Positions 9,093-18,839 of a stretch of 64,000 bases of DNA are shown here, piece after piece. The position numbers were made by a program, and so were the translations under genes. The notes under the pieces were generated by a model. It worked only from the letters and a program-made list of their open reading frames with translations, searched no databases and was not told where the DNA came from. This DNA comes from Candidatus Neomarinimicrobiota bacterium. GTDB lineage: Bacteria; Fidelibacterota; Fidelibacteria; Fidelibacterales; Fidelibacteraceae. Every line of letters starts with the position of its first letter. Position 1 is the first letter of the stretch. The stretch spans positions 1 to 64,000 of the forward strand of contig JAGGVO010000041.1 of the NCBI GenBank assembly GCA_021157965.1, written 5' to 3'.

Positions 9093-12000
9093 ATGAATAA
9101 ATACAGAGGGTGCCGCCAGGCATTGGCCAGACTTTCCTTCTGTGTGATAATCGGATTTTCTGTATCCTTTGCGGATCAGATTTCTATTCCCCGTGTAGAA
9201 CAAATGCCGAATCTGCCACAACCCTATCTGATGCGAAACTGGAAACAGGTGGCCATTGATTATGACAACCTCGTTTTTGATCTGAACCGGACAGGTCAAT
9301 ATTTACCCTTGATATGGATTAACACCAATACTTTCAATTATCCCAGCCACAACAGCTTCGGTCTTCATACCGTTGTGGGAACTCCTTATCCGGGCAATGC
9401 AGAAGCCATTAATGTGTTGCCTGCTGTAATCGGAGCCACTCTGGTTGGCATTGACAAAAGCAACCAAAATGGACACAACTGGGTGCTGGGTTGTGAGGAG
9501 TGGTTCAACCGAAGACCGGAAGAGAATGTCTATTTGAATGGCCCTACCGCCCAAAGCGGGGATGACTGGTGGTATGCCATGATGCCCAATGTGTTCTTTT
9601 ACCAATTATATGACCTGTATCCCGGAACGGGAGATTTTGACTTTCAGTTTGTATCGGTGGCTGATCAGTGGCTGAGAGCCGTGGAAGTCATGGGCGGCAG
9701 TGCTACGCCCTGGAACCGGGCACACATGAACTACAGGGGCTGGTACCTTTCCACCATGACACCCCACACGGAAGGCATAACGGAACCTGAATCCGCCGGA
9801 TCCATCGCATGGATTTTATATAACGCTTATGTACAAACAGGAAATCGCCGGTACCTGATGGGTGCCGAATGGGCCATGGAATTCCTGAATGGCTTTTCTA
9901 CTAATGCTGCCTATGAACTTCAGCTACCTTATGGCGTGTATATTGCTGCACGCATGAATGCAGAACTGGGAACCACATACAATGTGGACAAAATGCTCAA
10001 CTGGTGTTTCAATCCGGAGGAAAATGTCCGGCAGTGGGGTGTAACCCTGGGAAACTGGGGCGGTTACGACTGCTATGGTTTGGTGGGGGAAGCTCTTTAT
10101 GACGGCTATGCCTTTGTCATGAACGGGTTTGAAATGGCCGGAGCACTGGTGCCCATGGTCCGATACGATGACCGATACGCCCGGGCCATCGGCAAATGGG
10201 TATTGAATCTGGCCAATGCTTCCCGCCTTTTTTATGCCAATTACCTGCCGGCAGATCACCAGGATGGCGAAGCCTGGGCCTATGAATATGATACCACCGC
10301 CTGCATCGCCCATGAATCCATGCGGGAATTTGCCATCGGTAGCGGTGTGAGTCCCTTTGCCACCGGCGATGCCATCTCGGGCGGCTGGGGTGCCACCAAT
10401 TTTGCCCTTTACGGTTCCTCCCACGTGGGTATTCTGGGCGGAATAATCGATACCACTGAGATTCCGGGCATCCTGCAACTGGACCTTTGCAAAACAGATT
10501 ATTTCCAAAAAAATTCCTATCCTTCCTATTTATACTATAATCCGTATGACGAAAATAAAACCGTAACACTGAATACAGGCCCGGCTGTCGTAGATCTCTA
10601 CGATGTTGTATCCAATCAGATTCTCAAAACCGGCATCAGCGGCAAAACGGAGATAACCATACCGGCAGACGGGGTGATTCTGGCCGTATTGATACCCGCC
10701 GGAGGAAATATCACTTACGTTGAAGAAAAGATGCTGGTGAATGGCATTGTCGCCGATTATTACAGCGGCCGGCCCGTCAGCAACCATCCGCCAAGAATTA
10801 AAGCGCTGGCAACGGACTCTGCTACTGTTCTATTCAACCAAACCGTCACCCTCTATTGCACGGCGGCAGACAGAGACCTGGACGCATTGACATATTTGTG
10901 GACAAACGGAAACGATACACTGGATGGCAATGCACCTTCCATATCCTGGACCGCTCCGTCTGCCGATACACTGGTGACTGTTTACTGCTTTGTCAGTGAC
11001 GGGACGGCAGAACCGGTCCGGGACAGCCTGATGATTTCAGTCATTGAAGCATTCAATCATAATCCCGTGATTGAGGAACTGATTGCCTCTGCCCGAAAAA
11101 TCAACCGAAGTGACACAACAACCATTTATTGCCGGGCCTCCGATCCTGACGCAGATCCACTGAATTTTACATGGACCACAAAATCCGGAACTCTTACTGG
11201 CAGTGATTCAGTTGTTACCTGGATTGCACCTGATTCGGCAGGATATTTTTATGTTGTATGTTCCATTGATGACGCCCGGGGAGGATATGATACAGACAGC
11301 ATCGGGATTGTGGTCCGTGATTCATCCGGAGCCCAAACCGGCGAACCGGTTGCCTGGTATCCCTTCAACGGAGATGCAACGGATGACAGCGGTTTAAATA
11401 ACCATGGCATCGTAAACGGTGCCGTACTCACAGCCAACCGTTTCGATAATGCCAATTGCGCCTACTCTTTTAATGGCACAAACCAGAACATCCGCGTTCC
11501 GAACAGTGCCAGTTTGAACTTTACAGAAGCTATTTCCGTCAGTTTCTGGATGAACGCCTCCGAACTCTACAGCTCCCGGGAATCTTACCCCATCTCTCAC
11601 GGAAACTGGGAAAACCGTTGGAAGATATCCATCATTCCCGAGAAACGCATCCGCTGGACCATCAAAACAACAGATGGCATCAAGGATTTGGATTCACAGA
11701 TCAAAGTATCCACAAATACCTGGTATCACATTGTAGGACTTTTCGACGGCCGGAATATTGAATTGTTTATCAATGGAAATCTGGATGCACATGCCACTTT
11801 TTCGGGAACTCTTTTAACCACATCTATTGATTTGATGATCGGGCAGGTTTTGCCAAATGTCACAGAGTATAACTTTAAAGGTACTTTGGATGATATTGCT
11901 ATTTATGATTATGCTTTATCCCTTGAGGAAATTGCCGAACTTTATTCCGTGACCAGTGGGAATCGCAACAACGACAATGAACTGCCGGAAAGTTTTCAAC

Positions 12001-12251
12001 TTTCCCAGAATTATCCCAATCCCTTTAATCCGGCAACAACAATTCATTATGACATTCCGAAAGCCGGTCATGTAAAACTGCAAATATTCGACATCAGCGG
12101 CCGGTTGATTGAAACTCTCGTGGATGAATATAAAACCGCCGGTTCTTATTCCCACATCTGGAACTCTTCTCATATCAGTTCCGGAATATATCTTTACCGC
12201 TTGCAGGCAGATGAACTGACTTTTGTGAAAAAATGTGTAAAACTGAAATGA
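9093..12251 (+). CDS. Secreted (alpha/alpha)-barrel-like protein with Ig/PKD-like repeats, LamG domain and T9SS tail
   Basis: A 1052-residue exported protein, probably a carbohydrate-active enzyme of a family I do not recognise. Signal peptide at 1-28. Residues about 30-560 are helical with many aromatic and acidic residues (GAEWAMEFLNGF, NWGGYDCYGLVGEALYDGY, GEAWAYEYDTTA), as in six-hairpin or (alpha/alpha)6 enzymes. Two similar Ig/PKD-like repeats follow (TLYCTAADRDLDALTYLWT and TIYCRASDPDADPLNFTWT). A LamG/concanavalin-type domain spans about 745-950 (VAWYPFNGDATDDSGLNNHG, KGTLDDIAIYDYALSLEEIA). A complete sorting tail ends the protein (SQNYPNPFNPATTIHYDIP). The layout suggests a surface enzyme with glycan-binding modules. 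No catalytic residues can be named. Confidence 0.75.
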   Translation: MNKYRGCRQALARLSFCVIIGFSVSFADQISIPRVEQMPNLPQPYLMRNWKQVAIDYDNLVFDLNRTGQYLPLIWINTNTFNYPSHNSFGLHTVVGTPYPGNAEAINVLPAVIGATLVGIDKSNQNGHNWVLGCEEWFNRRPEENVYLNGPTAQSGDDWWYAMMPNVFFYQLYDLYPGTGDFDFQFVSVADQWLRAVEVMGGSATPWNRAHMNYRGWYLSTMTPHTEGITEPESAGSIAWILYNAYVQTGNRRYLMGAEWAMEFLNGFSTNAAYELQLPYGVYIAARMNAELGTTYNVDKMLNWCFNPEENVRQWGVTLGNWGGYDCYGLVGEALYDGYAFVMNGFEMAGALVPMVRYDDRYARAIGKWVLNLANASRLFYANYLPADHQDGEAWAYEYDTTACIAHESMREFAIGSGVSPFATGDAISGGWGATNFALYGSSHVGILGGIIDTTEIPGILQLDLCKTDYFQKNSYPSYLYYNPYDENKTVTLNTGPAVVDLYDVVSNQILKTGISGKTEITIPADGVILAVLIPAGGNITYVEEKMLVNGIVADYYSGRPVSNHPPRIKALATDSATVLFNQTVTLYCTAADRDLDALTYLWTNGNDTLDGNAPSISWTAPSADTLVTVYCFVSDGTAEPVRDSLMISVIEAFNHNPVIEELIASARKINRSDTTTIYCRASDPDADPLNFTWTTKSGTLTGSDSVVTWIAPDSAGYFYVVCSIDDARGGYDTDSIGIVVRDSSGAQTGEPVAWYPFNGDATDDSGLNNHGIVNGAVLTANRFDNANCAYSFNGTNQNIRVPNSASLNFTEAISVSFWMNASELYSSRESYPISHGNWENRWKISIIPEKRIRWTIKTTDGIKDLDSQIKVSTNTWYHIVGLFDGRNIELFINGNLDAHATFSGTLLTTSIDLMIGQVLPNVTEYNFKGTLDDIAIYDYALSLEEIAELYSVTSGNRNNDNELPESFQLSQNYPNPFNPATTIHYDIPKAGHVKLQIFDISGRLIETLVDEYKTAGSYSHIWNSSHISSGIYLYRLQADELTFVKKCVKLK

Positions 12252-12264
12252 AAATCACTCCATC

Positions 12265-14814
12265 ATGAAAAAATTATTAACTGATATACTGCAAAAAAAA
12301 TACGGCACAACCCCCACCGCCCTTTTCAAAAAAAAGTCTCATCCCCCATCATTCTTAATCTTATCCTCAACCATAATCATCATCTTCCTCTTCGCCTGTT
12401 CCCCACGCATTCCCCGGGATCATTCCACCCTTCCGGTATCATTCACCGGCGACGCCAAAATCGAAACAGGCGGTCCCTATGTTGGCGTCTCTTTTCATCA
12501 TAGTGCCATGATTCCCCAGCGCATCAGTTTCTACTATCCTGTGGCCAACAGTATCGATCACAGCCGGGATTACTGGACCCGGGATACTTCTTATGTGGCT
12601 GAGTGGCTTTTGAAGATTGGTGATCAATCACCGGTTGCTGTTGGAAAAGAAAAAACTCCTTTCAAACTCACACCGGCTTCTGTTGTATTTACACAGCAAA
12701 AAAACACTTGCCAAATAAAAGCCGCCTATGAATTTTGCCTGAACAAACCGGCCATGATTCTCTCCATTCAGATAAGTAACACATCGGATAAGACAGAGCG
12801 GTTTGAATTCAGCACTCTTTTTAAAACATCCATTCGCACCTGTCATACTTTTCGGCGGATAGACCGGTCGGAAAGCACCCTTGAAGGAAGCACGGCTTAT
12901 TTTCACTTCCCGGAGGATGATGCGGACCGGTCCGTTCTCTTTGTGGCCAACGGTGGCGATACACCGGCACAAAGCATGCTTGCCGGACCTGCCCAGTCCT
13001 CTGCCGTGCGCCATGTCTATATTAAAAATCTGAAGCCGGGAGAATCCATGAATATCGTCCAGATCATTGGATCCTCCAAGATGGAAGAAAGCCGGGAACT
13101 GGTGGCTTATTTACAGCAAAACAACCAGGATGAAGTCCGCCTGTATGAAAAATATATAAACGATAAAGCCTTTGGGACTGCTTTAAAAACCGGTGATCCT
13201 GAAACAGATCATTCCGCGGCTTACGCAAAAGCGGTCATGGCTGCCAATGTCCATTTTCTGGAAGATGAAATCGTCCCCATGCCCTGTCCGGCGGAATACA
13301 ATTTCTACTTTACCCATGATGCCCTGGTCTCGGATCTGGCCGCCGTCTGTTTTGACATTGCCCGGGTAAAATCGGATCTGGATTATATCATCCGCCATGC
13401 CAGTGCCGAACATGTAATTCCACATGCCTATTACTGGAAAGACGGAAAATATGTAACGGAATTCGCTGATTCGGACAATTGGAATAATTTCTGGTTCGTC
13501 CAGGTGGCGGCAAAATATCTTCGTCATTCCGGAGATAGCACTTTTGTGAAGTCGCTTCTTCCTTATATCCGAACCAGTGTGGAAAATTCCCTCCACACAC
13601 TGGAAAAGGATTATCTCATGTGGTCCTACCGGCCGGACTGGTGGGACATCGGCCACAATTACGGTCCCAGGACATACATGACTACCCTTGCCATTAAAAG
13701 TTTGAGGGATTACATATATCTTGCCACCGCATTAGATCAAAGTACTGTGCCTGTCCAAAAATATGCATCTCTGGCAGACAGTATGCAGACTGCCCTGGTA
13801 GAAAAACTGTGGCACGACGAAATGGGTTACCTTATAAACTACCACAACGACGGATCCCTGGACGGGCACTATTATATCGGATCCCTTTTGGCTGCACATT
13901 ATGGTTTACTGGATAAAGAAAGACAGAATAAACTGGTACAGACAGCCACATCTGTCTTACTGGATGAAAAGGTGGGGATATACAATGTATGGCCCATGGA
14001 TTTTGAGGAATGGCGGGATTTTATGAAATTTGCAGGAAATGAAGCCGGTAAAAAATACTACTATTTTAACGGTGGCATCTGGCCCCAGGGGAATGCATGG
14101 TATGCCATGGCCCTCATTGCCAACGGGGAAAGGTCTAAAGCCGCTGAATTCATTGATAATACCCTGTCCCTTCACGGAATCATGGAAGGTCCCAACGGCC
14201 AGCCGGCTTATTATGAAGTCCGAAACGCCAACCGGGAAAATCCTGAAGAATACGGGACAGTCGATAAACCCCAGTTTTTGTGGGCCGGTGCCTGGTATTT
14301 GAACAGCCTGTATCAATTATTCGGTGTTACGGACAACGGGTGGAATATTGCCCTTGACCCCTATCTGCAAAAAAATCAGAAGGCGTGTTCTCTTACCCTA
14401 TATGTGAACGGGAACCCCATCCTTCTCCATATCGAAGGCCGTGGTGATGTGATAGAGAAAATTCATTATGACAAGAAGACTGCATATTCGGCCGTTTTCC
14501 CGGAGAATTTTTCAGGAGTCAAAAATGTTACCGTAAAATTGGGGGATCGTCCTCAAAAACCCTGTTTGTTACGCTCAGAAGCACAGGTTAAATCCTGTCA
14601 ATTTGTTGAAGGCGCATTGAAAATGACACTGAAAGCCTATGAAGGACATCATAATAAAACGATAGTCATCTCTCCCGTCAAACCGGTCTCTCTCACGCTG
14701 AACGGCCGTCCCTTCAGCGGGGAATGGGCGGGCAGCAAGTCCGGCGTTTATTATAAAATCTCCATACACATGGTTCATAGTAAAGAATATGATGAATTGG
14801 TAGTAAATTTTTGA
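12265..14814 (+). CDS. Lipoprotein resembling glycogen-debranching / six-hairpin glycosidases
   Basis: An 849-residue lipoprotein. The N-terminus is unusually long and basic before the membrane segment (residues about 29-44) and lipobox FLFAC. Residues about 50-270 are a beta-rich domain. Residues about 320-690 look like an (alpha/alpha)6 barrel of the GDE/trehalase-like clan: NFYFTHDALVSDLAAVCFD, FWFVQVAAKYLRHSGD, YRPDWWDIGHNYGPRTYMTT, GGIWPQGNAWYAMAL and PQFLWAGAWYLNSLYQLFG. A beta-sandwich tail follows. It lies 13 bases after the LamG protein and overlaps the binding-protein gene. It probably trims oligosaccharides in the periplasm or at the cell surface before ABC uptake. The exact bond is unknown; general acid/base residues could be among the Asp/Glu of FTHDAL and DWWD, but this is not proven. 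Confidence 0.65.
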   Translation: MKKLLTDILQKKYGTTPTALFKKKSHPPSFLILSSTIIIIFLFACSPRIPRDHSTLPVSFTGDAKIETGGPYVGVSFHHSAMIPQRISFYYPVANSIDHSRDYWTRDTSYVAEWLLKIGDQSPVAVGKEKTPFKLTPASVVFTQQKNTCQIKAAYEFCLNKPAMILSIQISNTSDKTERFEFSTLFKTSIRTCHTFRRIDRSESTLEGSTAYFHFPEDDADRSVLFVANGGDTPAQSMLAGPAQSSAVRHVYIKNLKPGESMNIVQIIGSSKMEESRELVAYLQQNNQDEVRLYEKYINDKAFGTALKTGDPETDHSAAYAKAVMAANVHFLEDEIVPMPCPAEYNFYFTHDALVSDLAAVCFDIARVKSDLDYIIRHASAEHVIPHAYYWKDGKYVTEFADSDNWNNFWFVQVAAKYLRHSGDSTFVKSLLPYIRTSVENSLHTLEKDYLMWSYRPDWWDIGHNYGPRTYMTTLAIKSLRDYIYLATALDQSTVPVQKYASLADSMQTALVEKLWHDEMGYLINYHNDGSLDGHYYIGSLLAAHYGLLDKERQNKLVQTATSVLLDEKVGIYNVWPMDFEEWRDFMKFAGNEAGKKYYYFNGGIWPQGNAWYAMALIANGERSKAAEFIDNTLSLHGIMEGPNGQPAYYEVRNANRENPEEYGTVDKPQFLWAGAWYLNSLYQLFGVTDNGWNIALDPYLQKNQKACSLTLYVNGNPILLHIEGRGDVIEKIHYDKKTAYSAVFPENFSGVKNVTVKLGDRPQKPCLLRSEAQVKSCQFVEGALKMTLKAYEGHHNKTIVISPVKPVSLTLNGRPFSGEWAGSKSGVYYKISIHMVHSKEYDELVVNF

Positions 14815-14816
14815 GA

Positions 14817-16127
14817 ATGATGAAGCGTAAAATAATCCTGATTTTCCTGATTGTTGGGCTGACAGCCTGCGATGAAAAATCCTCCCGAAAAAGGGATGAA
14901 CAGGCTGAAGTTATTCATCTAACCTATTGGTGTTCTTCGAATCAGAATGAGATCAATCTGGCAGAGGAACTGGTGGAAAAATGGAACCGTACCCATCCGG
15001 ACATACAGGTCCTGTTACAGCCCATTCCCGCCAGTCAATCCTCCGAAGAGGTCTTGTTGGCTGCCATTGCAGGCAAAACCACACCGGACATTTGTTCAAA
15101 TATCTGGCCCGGGGCCATGGATGATTTTACCAATGCCGGAGGACTGGTCCGCCTTGATGAATTTCCGGACTTCTTTGACGTAATGTTATCCCGGATACCT
15201 CTGGAACTTCTCCAGGCTTTTCAGGCTCCGGATAGTCATTTTTATCAAATCCCGTGGAAAACCAATCCTATTATGGTCATGTATAATGTCCGTCTTTTCC
15301 GGGAAGCCGGTATTGAAAATCCGCCTGAAACATACAGCGAATACCTTGACGCGGCTCGGCTGATCACAAAAGATCTGGATGGGGACGGTCATTTCGACCA
15401 ATGGATGGGATACCGGGATATCCGGCCCATCTGGTGGCAGCGATTCTTTGACTATTACACATTTTACATTGCAGCTTCCGGCGGTAAAACCCTGTTTGAC
15501 AAATCAGAAATCGTTTTTAACAACGATGCATCCGTGAAAGTCTTTCAGTTCTTTCAGGAATTGTATGCCAAAGGCTACTACCCCCGGACAACCTTTCAGG
15601 GAGATCATTTTGTTGCCGGAAAACTGGCCACTCAATTTGTGGGTCCCTGGAATGTCATCCACGTGGAACAGTTTAAAAAACCGGGCTTTGAATTTGACAT
15701 TTCACCGATTCCCGTCCCCGATGACCATGAAGGACCGGTTTATACTTACGGTGACCATAAAAACATCGCTCTTTTCAGCACAACTGAGCACCCGGATGCT
15801 GCCTGGGAGTTTGCCAAATTCCTGATTACTCGCTACGCCGATTTAAGATTGCTGGAGTTGTGCAGCCAGATCCCACTGCGGGCAAATCTGACAGACGATC
15901 CCCTCTATCGGGATTATTTCACCCATCATCCCCGAATGGTGAAATATGCAGAACAGGCTCCCTATACACGGGGCGTGGACGGGGCATCGGATTTGAAAGA
16001 AATCTTTGACGGAATCTCCCAGGAATATGAAGCCTGTGCTGTTTTTGATCTGAAAACACCGGAGCAGGCAGTAAAAGATGCGGCAGAACGGGCAGAAATG
16101 ATTATTGAATGGAACCGCTCACGATGA
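14817..16127 (+). CDS. ABC transporter sugar-binding lipoprotein (family 1 solute-binding protein)
   Basis: A 436-residue lipoprotein with a short signal peptide ending at LTAC, then a two-lobe solute-binding protein of the maltose/multiple-sugar family. Seen: LTYWCSSNQNEINLAEEL at the start, AAIAGKTTPDICSNIWPGAM, FYQIPWKTNPIMVMYNVRLF, FREAGIENPPETYSEYLDAA and the late lobe segment NIALFSTTEHPDAAWEFAKF. All are usual in this family. ATG at 14817 is chosen over the overlapping TTG at 14811. It is followed by two permeases with four-base overlaps, forming one transporter. The ligand is likely a short oligosaccharide, probably mannose-containing given the GH130 gene downstream. Confidence 0.88.
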   Translation: MMKRKIILIFLIVGLTACDEKSSRKRDEQAEVIHLTYWCSSNQNEINLAEELVEKWNRTHPDIQVLLQPIPASQSSEEVLLAAIAGKTTPDICSNIWPGAMDDFTNAGGLVRLDEFPDFFDVMLSRIPLELLQAFQAPDSHFYQIPWKTNPIMVMYNVRLFREAGIENPPETYSEYLDAARLITKDLDGDGHFDQWMGYRDIRPIWWQRFFDYYTFYIAASGGKTLFDKSEIVFNNDASVKVFQFFQELYAKGYYPRTTFQGDHFVAGKLATQFVGPWNVIHVEQFKKPGFEFDISPIPVPDDHEGPVYTYGDHKNIALFSTTEHPDAAWEFAKFLITRYADLRLLELCSQIPLRANLTDDPLYRDYFTHHPRMVKYAEQAPYTRGVDGASDLKEIFDGISQEYEACAVFDLKTPEQAVKDAAERAEMIIEWNRSR

Positions 16128-16999
16128 AACGAAAAAGCAAAAATCCCGAAAACAGAATAGGCTATCTGATGAGCCTGCCCTACACCCTTTATTTTCTCCT
16201 TTTTGTCGGTTTTCCACTTGTTTTTTCCTTTATCCTGATTTTCCATAAATGGAATGTTATCACCCCTATGGAATGGGTTGGTTTGCGGAATTTTATCCGA
16301 CTTTCTCAGGATAAACTCTTTTTTCAATCCATCCTCAATACCCTCAAATTTCTTATTATTCATATCCCTCTTCAAATCGTGGTTGCCCTGCTTCTGGCAG
16401 TTTTACTCAATCAAAAGATCAAAGCACGGGGCTTTTTCCGTGCAGTCTATTTCCTGCCGGTGATTGTCTCAGGAGTGGTGATTACCCTTTTATGGAGACA
16501 ACTGTATGCCTATGATTCAGGCCTGTTGAATACCCTTCTGACCAAATTGGGTTTATCACGCATTCCATGGATTACCCATCCGGACTGGGCCATGCCATCC
16601 ATTGCCATTATGGCGACCTGGAAGAACGTAGGATTATATATTGTCCTTTTTCTGGTAGGTCTTCAGGGCATCCCCCGTTATTTGTATGAAGCCGCGGAAA
16701 TTGACGGAGCAAGGCCTGTTCAGCAATTCTTTTTTATTACCCTGCCTGCCCTGAACAGCACCATAGTCCTTGTGATTATCTTATCCACTATCGGTGGTTT
16801 TTCCCTCTTTATTGAACCCTTCGTCATGACCGGCGGCGGACCTGTCAACAGCACGTTGTCTGCCATGCTGTATATTTACAATCAGGCGTTTTATTTCGGT
16901 CACATGGGCTATGCTGCCACACTGGGGTTTTTCTTTGCTGTAATTGTGCTGATAATTGTGTTGATTCAAAAGAAACTCGTGGAGCAGAAAGACACATGA
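16124..16999 (+). CDS. ABC sugar transporter permease, MalF/UgpA type
   Basis: A 291-residue inner-membrane protein with six predicted membrane segments. ATG at 16124 overlaps the stop of the binding-protein gene (ATGA), which is preferred to the in-frame ATG at 16109. The EAA loop that contacts the ATPase is present (EAAEIDGARPVQQFFFITLP), and the end carries TGGGPVNSTLSAMLYIYNQA, typical of MalF-type subunits. It pairs with the next gene. No ATP-binding subunit is encoded anywhere in this operon, so a shared MsmX/UgpC-like ATPase elsewhere is expected. Confidence 0.92.
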   Translation: MKRKSKNPENRIGYLMSLPYTLYFLLFVGFPLVFSFILIFHKWNVITPMEWVGLRNFIRLSQDKLFFQSILNTLKFLIIHIPLQIVVALLLAVLLNQKIKARGFFRAVYFLPVIVSGVVITLLWRQLYAYDSGLLNTLLTKLGLSRIPWITHPDWAMPSIAIMATWKNVGLYIVLFLVGLQGIPRYLYEAAEIDGARPVQQFFFITLPALNSTIVLVIILSTIGGFSLFIEPFVMTGGGPVNSTLSAMLYIYNQAFYFGHMGYAATLGFFFAVIVLIIVLIQKKLVEQKDT

Positions 17000-17805
17000 A
17001 AAAATTTTGGATATACCTCTTCCTGATTGTCGGAGGATTGATTTTTGCTTATCCTTTTTTATGGATGATCTCCGCCAGCTTCAAACCGGAAATGGAAATC
17101 AGTCATGTGGGATTATGGTCTTCACACTACACGTTGGAGAGCTACAAGGCGGTCATGCATAAAATCCCCATCTGGCGATCCCTCTTTAACAGTCTTTTTG
17201 TTTCATCCTGTGTTACTCTTTCCGTCATTTTTTTCGGATCTATTGTTGGATATGCTCTCTCCCGCCTCCGTTTTTTCGGACGGGATTTGATTCTGGGAGT
17301 GATCCTTTTCACTATGGTAATTCCTTTTCAAATCACCTTGATCCCCATGTACATCCTCATGGTCAAATTCGGTTGGGTGGATAGTTACGCCGCCCTCATT
17401 GTGCCCGGGATGATCAGTACATTTGGCATCCTCCTTTTCCGGCAATTCTTCCTGGATATTCCCCAGGATCTTATCGATGCCGCACGGATAGACGGGTGTA
17501 ATGATTTGATGATTCTGTTCAGGATCTTCTGGCCTCTTTCACGGCCGGTTATCATTACTGTAGGTATTATTTCTTTTATGGGAAGCTGGAACGATGTTTT
17601 ATGGCCTCTGATTGTGATCCGTGTCCGGGAACTGATGACCATGCCCCAGATGGTGACCCTTTTTGCCGTAGGCGGTCAGGCAGAAGCCCAGCTCGGAGCA
17701 GAACTGGCGGCGGCAACACTTTTAGCTGTTCCCATCATTCTGGTCTATGCCTTCTTCCAGCGGTATTTCATCGAAAGCATGGCAACGACAGGATTAAAAA
17801 ACTAA
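16996..17805 (+). CDS. ABC sugar transporter permease, MalG/UgpE type
   Basis: A 269-residue inner-membrane protein with six membrane segments, starting inside the stop of the MalF-type gene. The N-terminal segment FAYPFLWMISASFKPEMEI and the EAA-like loop DAARIDGCNDLMILFRIFWP are characteristic of MalG-type partners. It forms the membrane channel with the upstream permease. Its stop overlaps the ATG of the dehydrogenase gene (TAATG), so uptake and metabolism genes are coupled. Confidence 0.92.
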   Translation: MKKFWIYLFLIVGGLIFAYPFLWMISASFKPEMEISHVGLWSSHYTLESYKAVMHKIPIWRSLFNSLFVSSCVTLSVIFFGSIVGYALSRLRFFGRDLILGVILFTMVIPFQITLIPMYILMVKFGWVDSYAALIVPGMISTFGILLFRQFFLDIPQDLIDAARIDGCNDLMILFRIFWPLSRPVIITVGIISFMGSWNDVLWPLIVIRVRELMTMPQMVTLFAVGGQAEAQLGAELAAATLLAVPIILVYAFFQRYFIESMATTGLKN

Positions 17806-18821
17806 TGATGAAAGCTGTACAATTTAATGGAAAAAGCCTGAATTCCATTGAGCGTGCGCTTCGGGTTCCCCAACATCATGAGGTATTGCTCCGTGTTCAG
17901 GCCTGTGGGGTCTGCGGGACGGATGTCAAAATCCTGAAGGGTGAATCTGAAGCCAGTCCACCTGTGATTCTGGGACACGAGTTCTGTGGCATCGCAGAGA
18001 AAACCGGCGAACGGGTCACATCCGTCAAGCCTGGCGACACTATCAGCGTGGACCCCAATATACATTGCGGGCATTGCAGGTTTTGCCGGAAAGGAAAGAT
18101 CAATCTCTGTGAAAATCTGACAGCCCTCGGTGTGAACATAGACGGTGGATTTGCCACACACTGCTATGTGCCTGAAAGCCAGTGTTATCATATCCCACCG
18201 GATTTACCTCCCGAACAGGCAGCCTTGATGGAACCCCTCTCCTGTGCCCTGTATGGTTTTCAAAAGGCTTGCATTAATCCCGGTGATGCGGTTGTCATTA
18301 TGGGCGGCGGAATAATTGGTATCCTCATGTTGAAACTTGCCAGACTCTCCCCGGCACTCATGGTTCTTCTGGTGGAACCGGATGAAAACCGGAGAAATTA
18401 CGGAATGTCACTGGGGGCAGACGCGGCTTTTAACCCTCATGATCCCCGTCTTCAGGAAAAAATCCACGCATTAACCCAAGGCGGAGCCGATTGTGTTATA
18501 GAATGTGTGGGAAATATCCAAGCCGTTAAAACTGCATATTCCCTCTTAAGCCGTGGCGGTCATTTAATCCTGTTTGGTGTAACACACCCTGAGCAATCTT
18601 TCTCCTTATATCCTTATGAACTCTTTAAAAATGACATCCGTATCAGTGGCTCATTTCTCAATCCGGGAACTTTTCAACCCGCCATCGATCTGGTACAATC
18701 GAAAAAGATCACATTGGATGACATTGAGATAAAAACATTCCCTCTGACAGAGATTGAACATGCCATTGGGAATCAGACCGAACGGAAAAGCCTGAAAACC
18801 GTCGTAACCATGAACCCGTAA
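17805..18821 (+). CDS. Zinc-dependent medium-chain alcohol/polyol dehydrogenase
   Basis: A 338-residue cytoplasmic oxidoreductase of the sorbitol/threonine dehydrogenase group. The catalytic zinc site is seen as CGVCGTDVKIL and GHEFCG; the structural zinc site as CGHCRFCRKGKINLCE; and the NAD(P)-binding Rossmann motif as GGGIIGIL. The frame is open further upstream to 17601, but that stretch lies inside the permease gene; ATG at 17805 (or 17808) begins the true protein (MKAVQFNGKS). In this operon it may oxidise a sugar, sugar alcohol or keto-sugar derived from the imported glycan. The substrate cannot be told from sequence. Confidence 0.88.
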   Translation: MMKAVQFNGKSLNSIERALRVPQHHEVLLRVQACGVCGTDVKILKGESEASPPVILGHEFCGIAEKTGERVTSVKPGDTISVDPNIHCGHCRFCRKGKINLCENLTALGVNIDGGFATHCYVPESQCYHIPPDLPPEQAALMEPLSCALYGFQKACINPGDAVVIMGGGIIGILMLKLARLSPALMVLLVEPDENRRNYGMSLGADAAFNPHDPRLQEKIHALTQGGADCVIECVGNIQAVKTAYSLLSRGGHLILFGVTHPEQSFSLYPYELFKNDIRISGSFLNPGTFQPAIDLVQSKKITLDDIEIKTFPLTEIEHAIGNQTERKSLKTVVTMNP

Positions 18822-18839
18822 ACACAGGAAACAGAAGCA

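Noticed and set aside
17601-17804. Upstream extension of the dehydrogenase frame
   Set aside because: It lies fully inside the MalG-type permease gene in another frame; the dehydrogenase family starts at MKAVQF.
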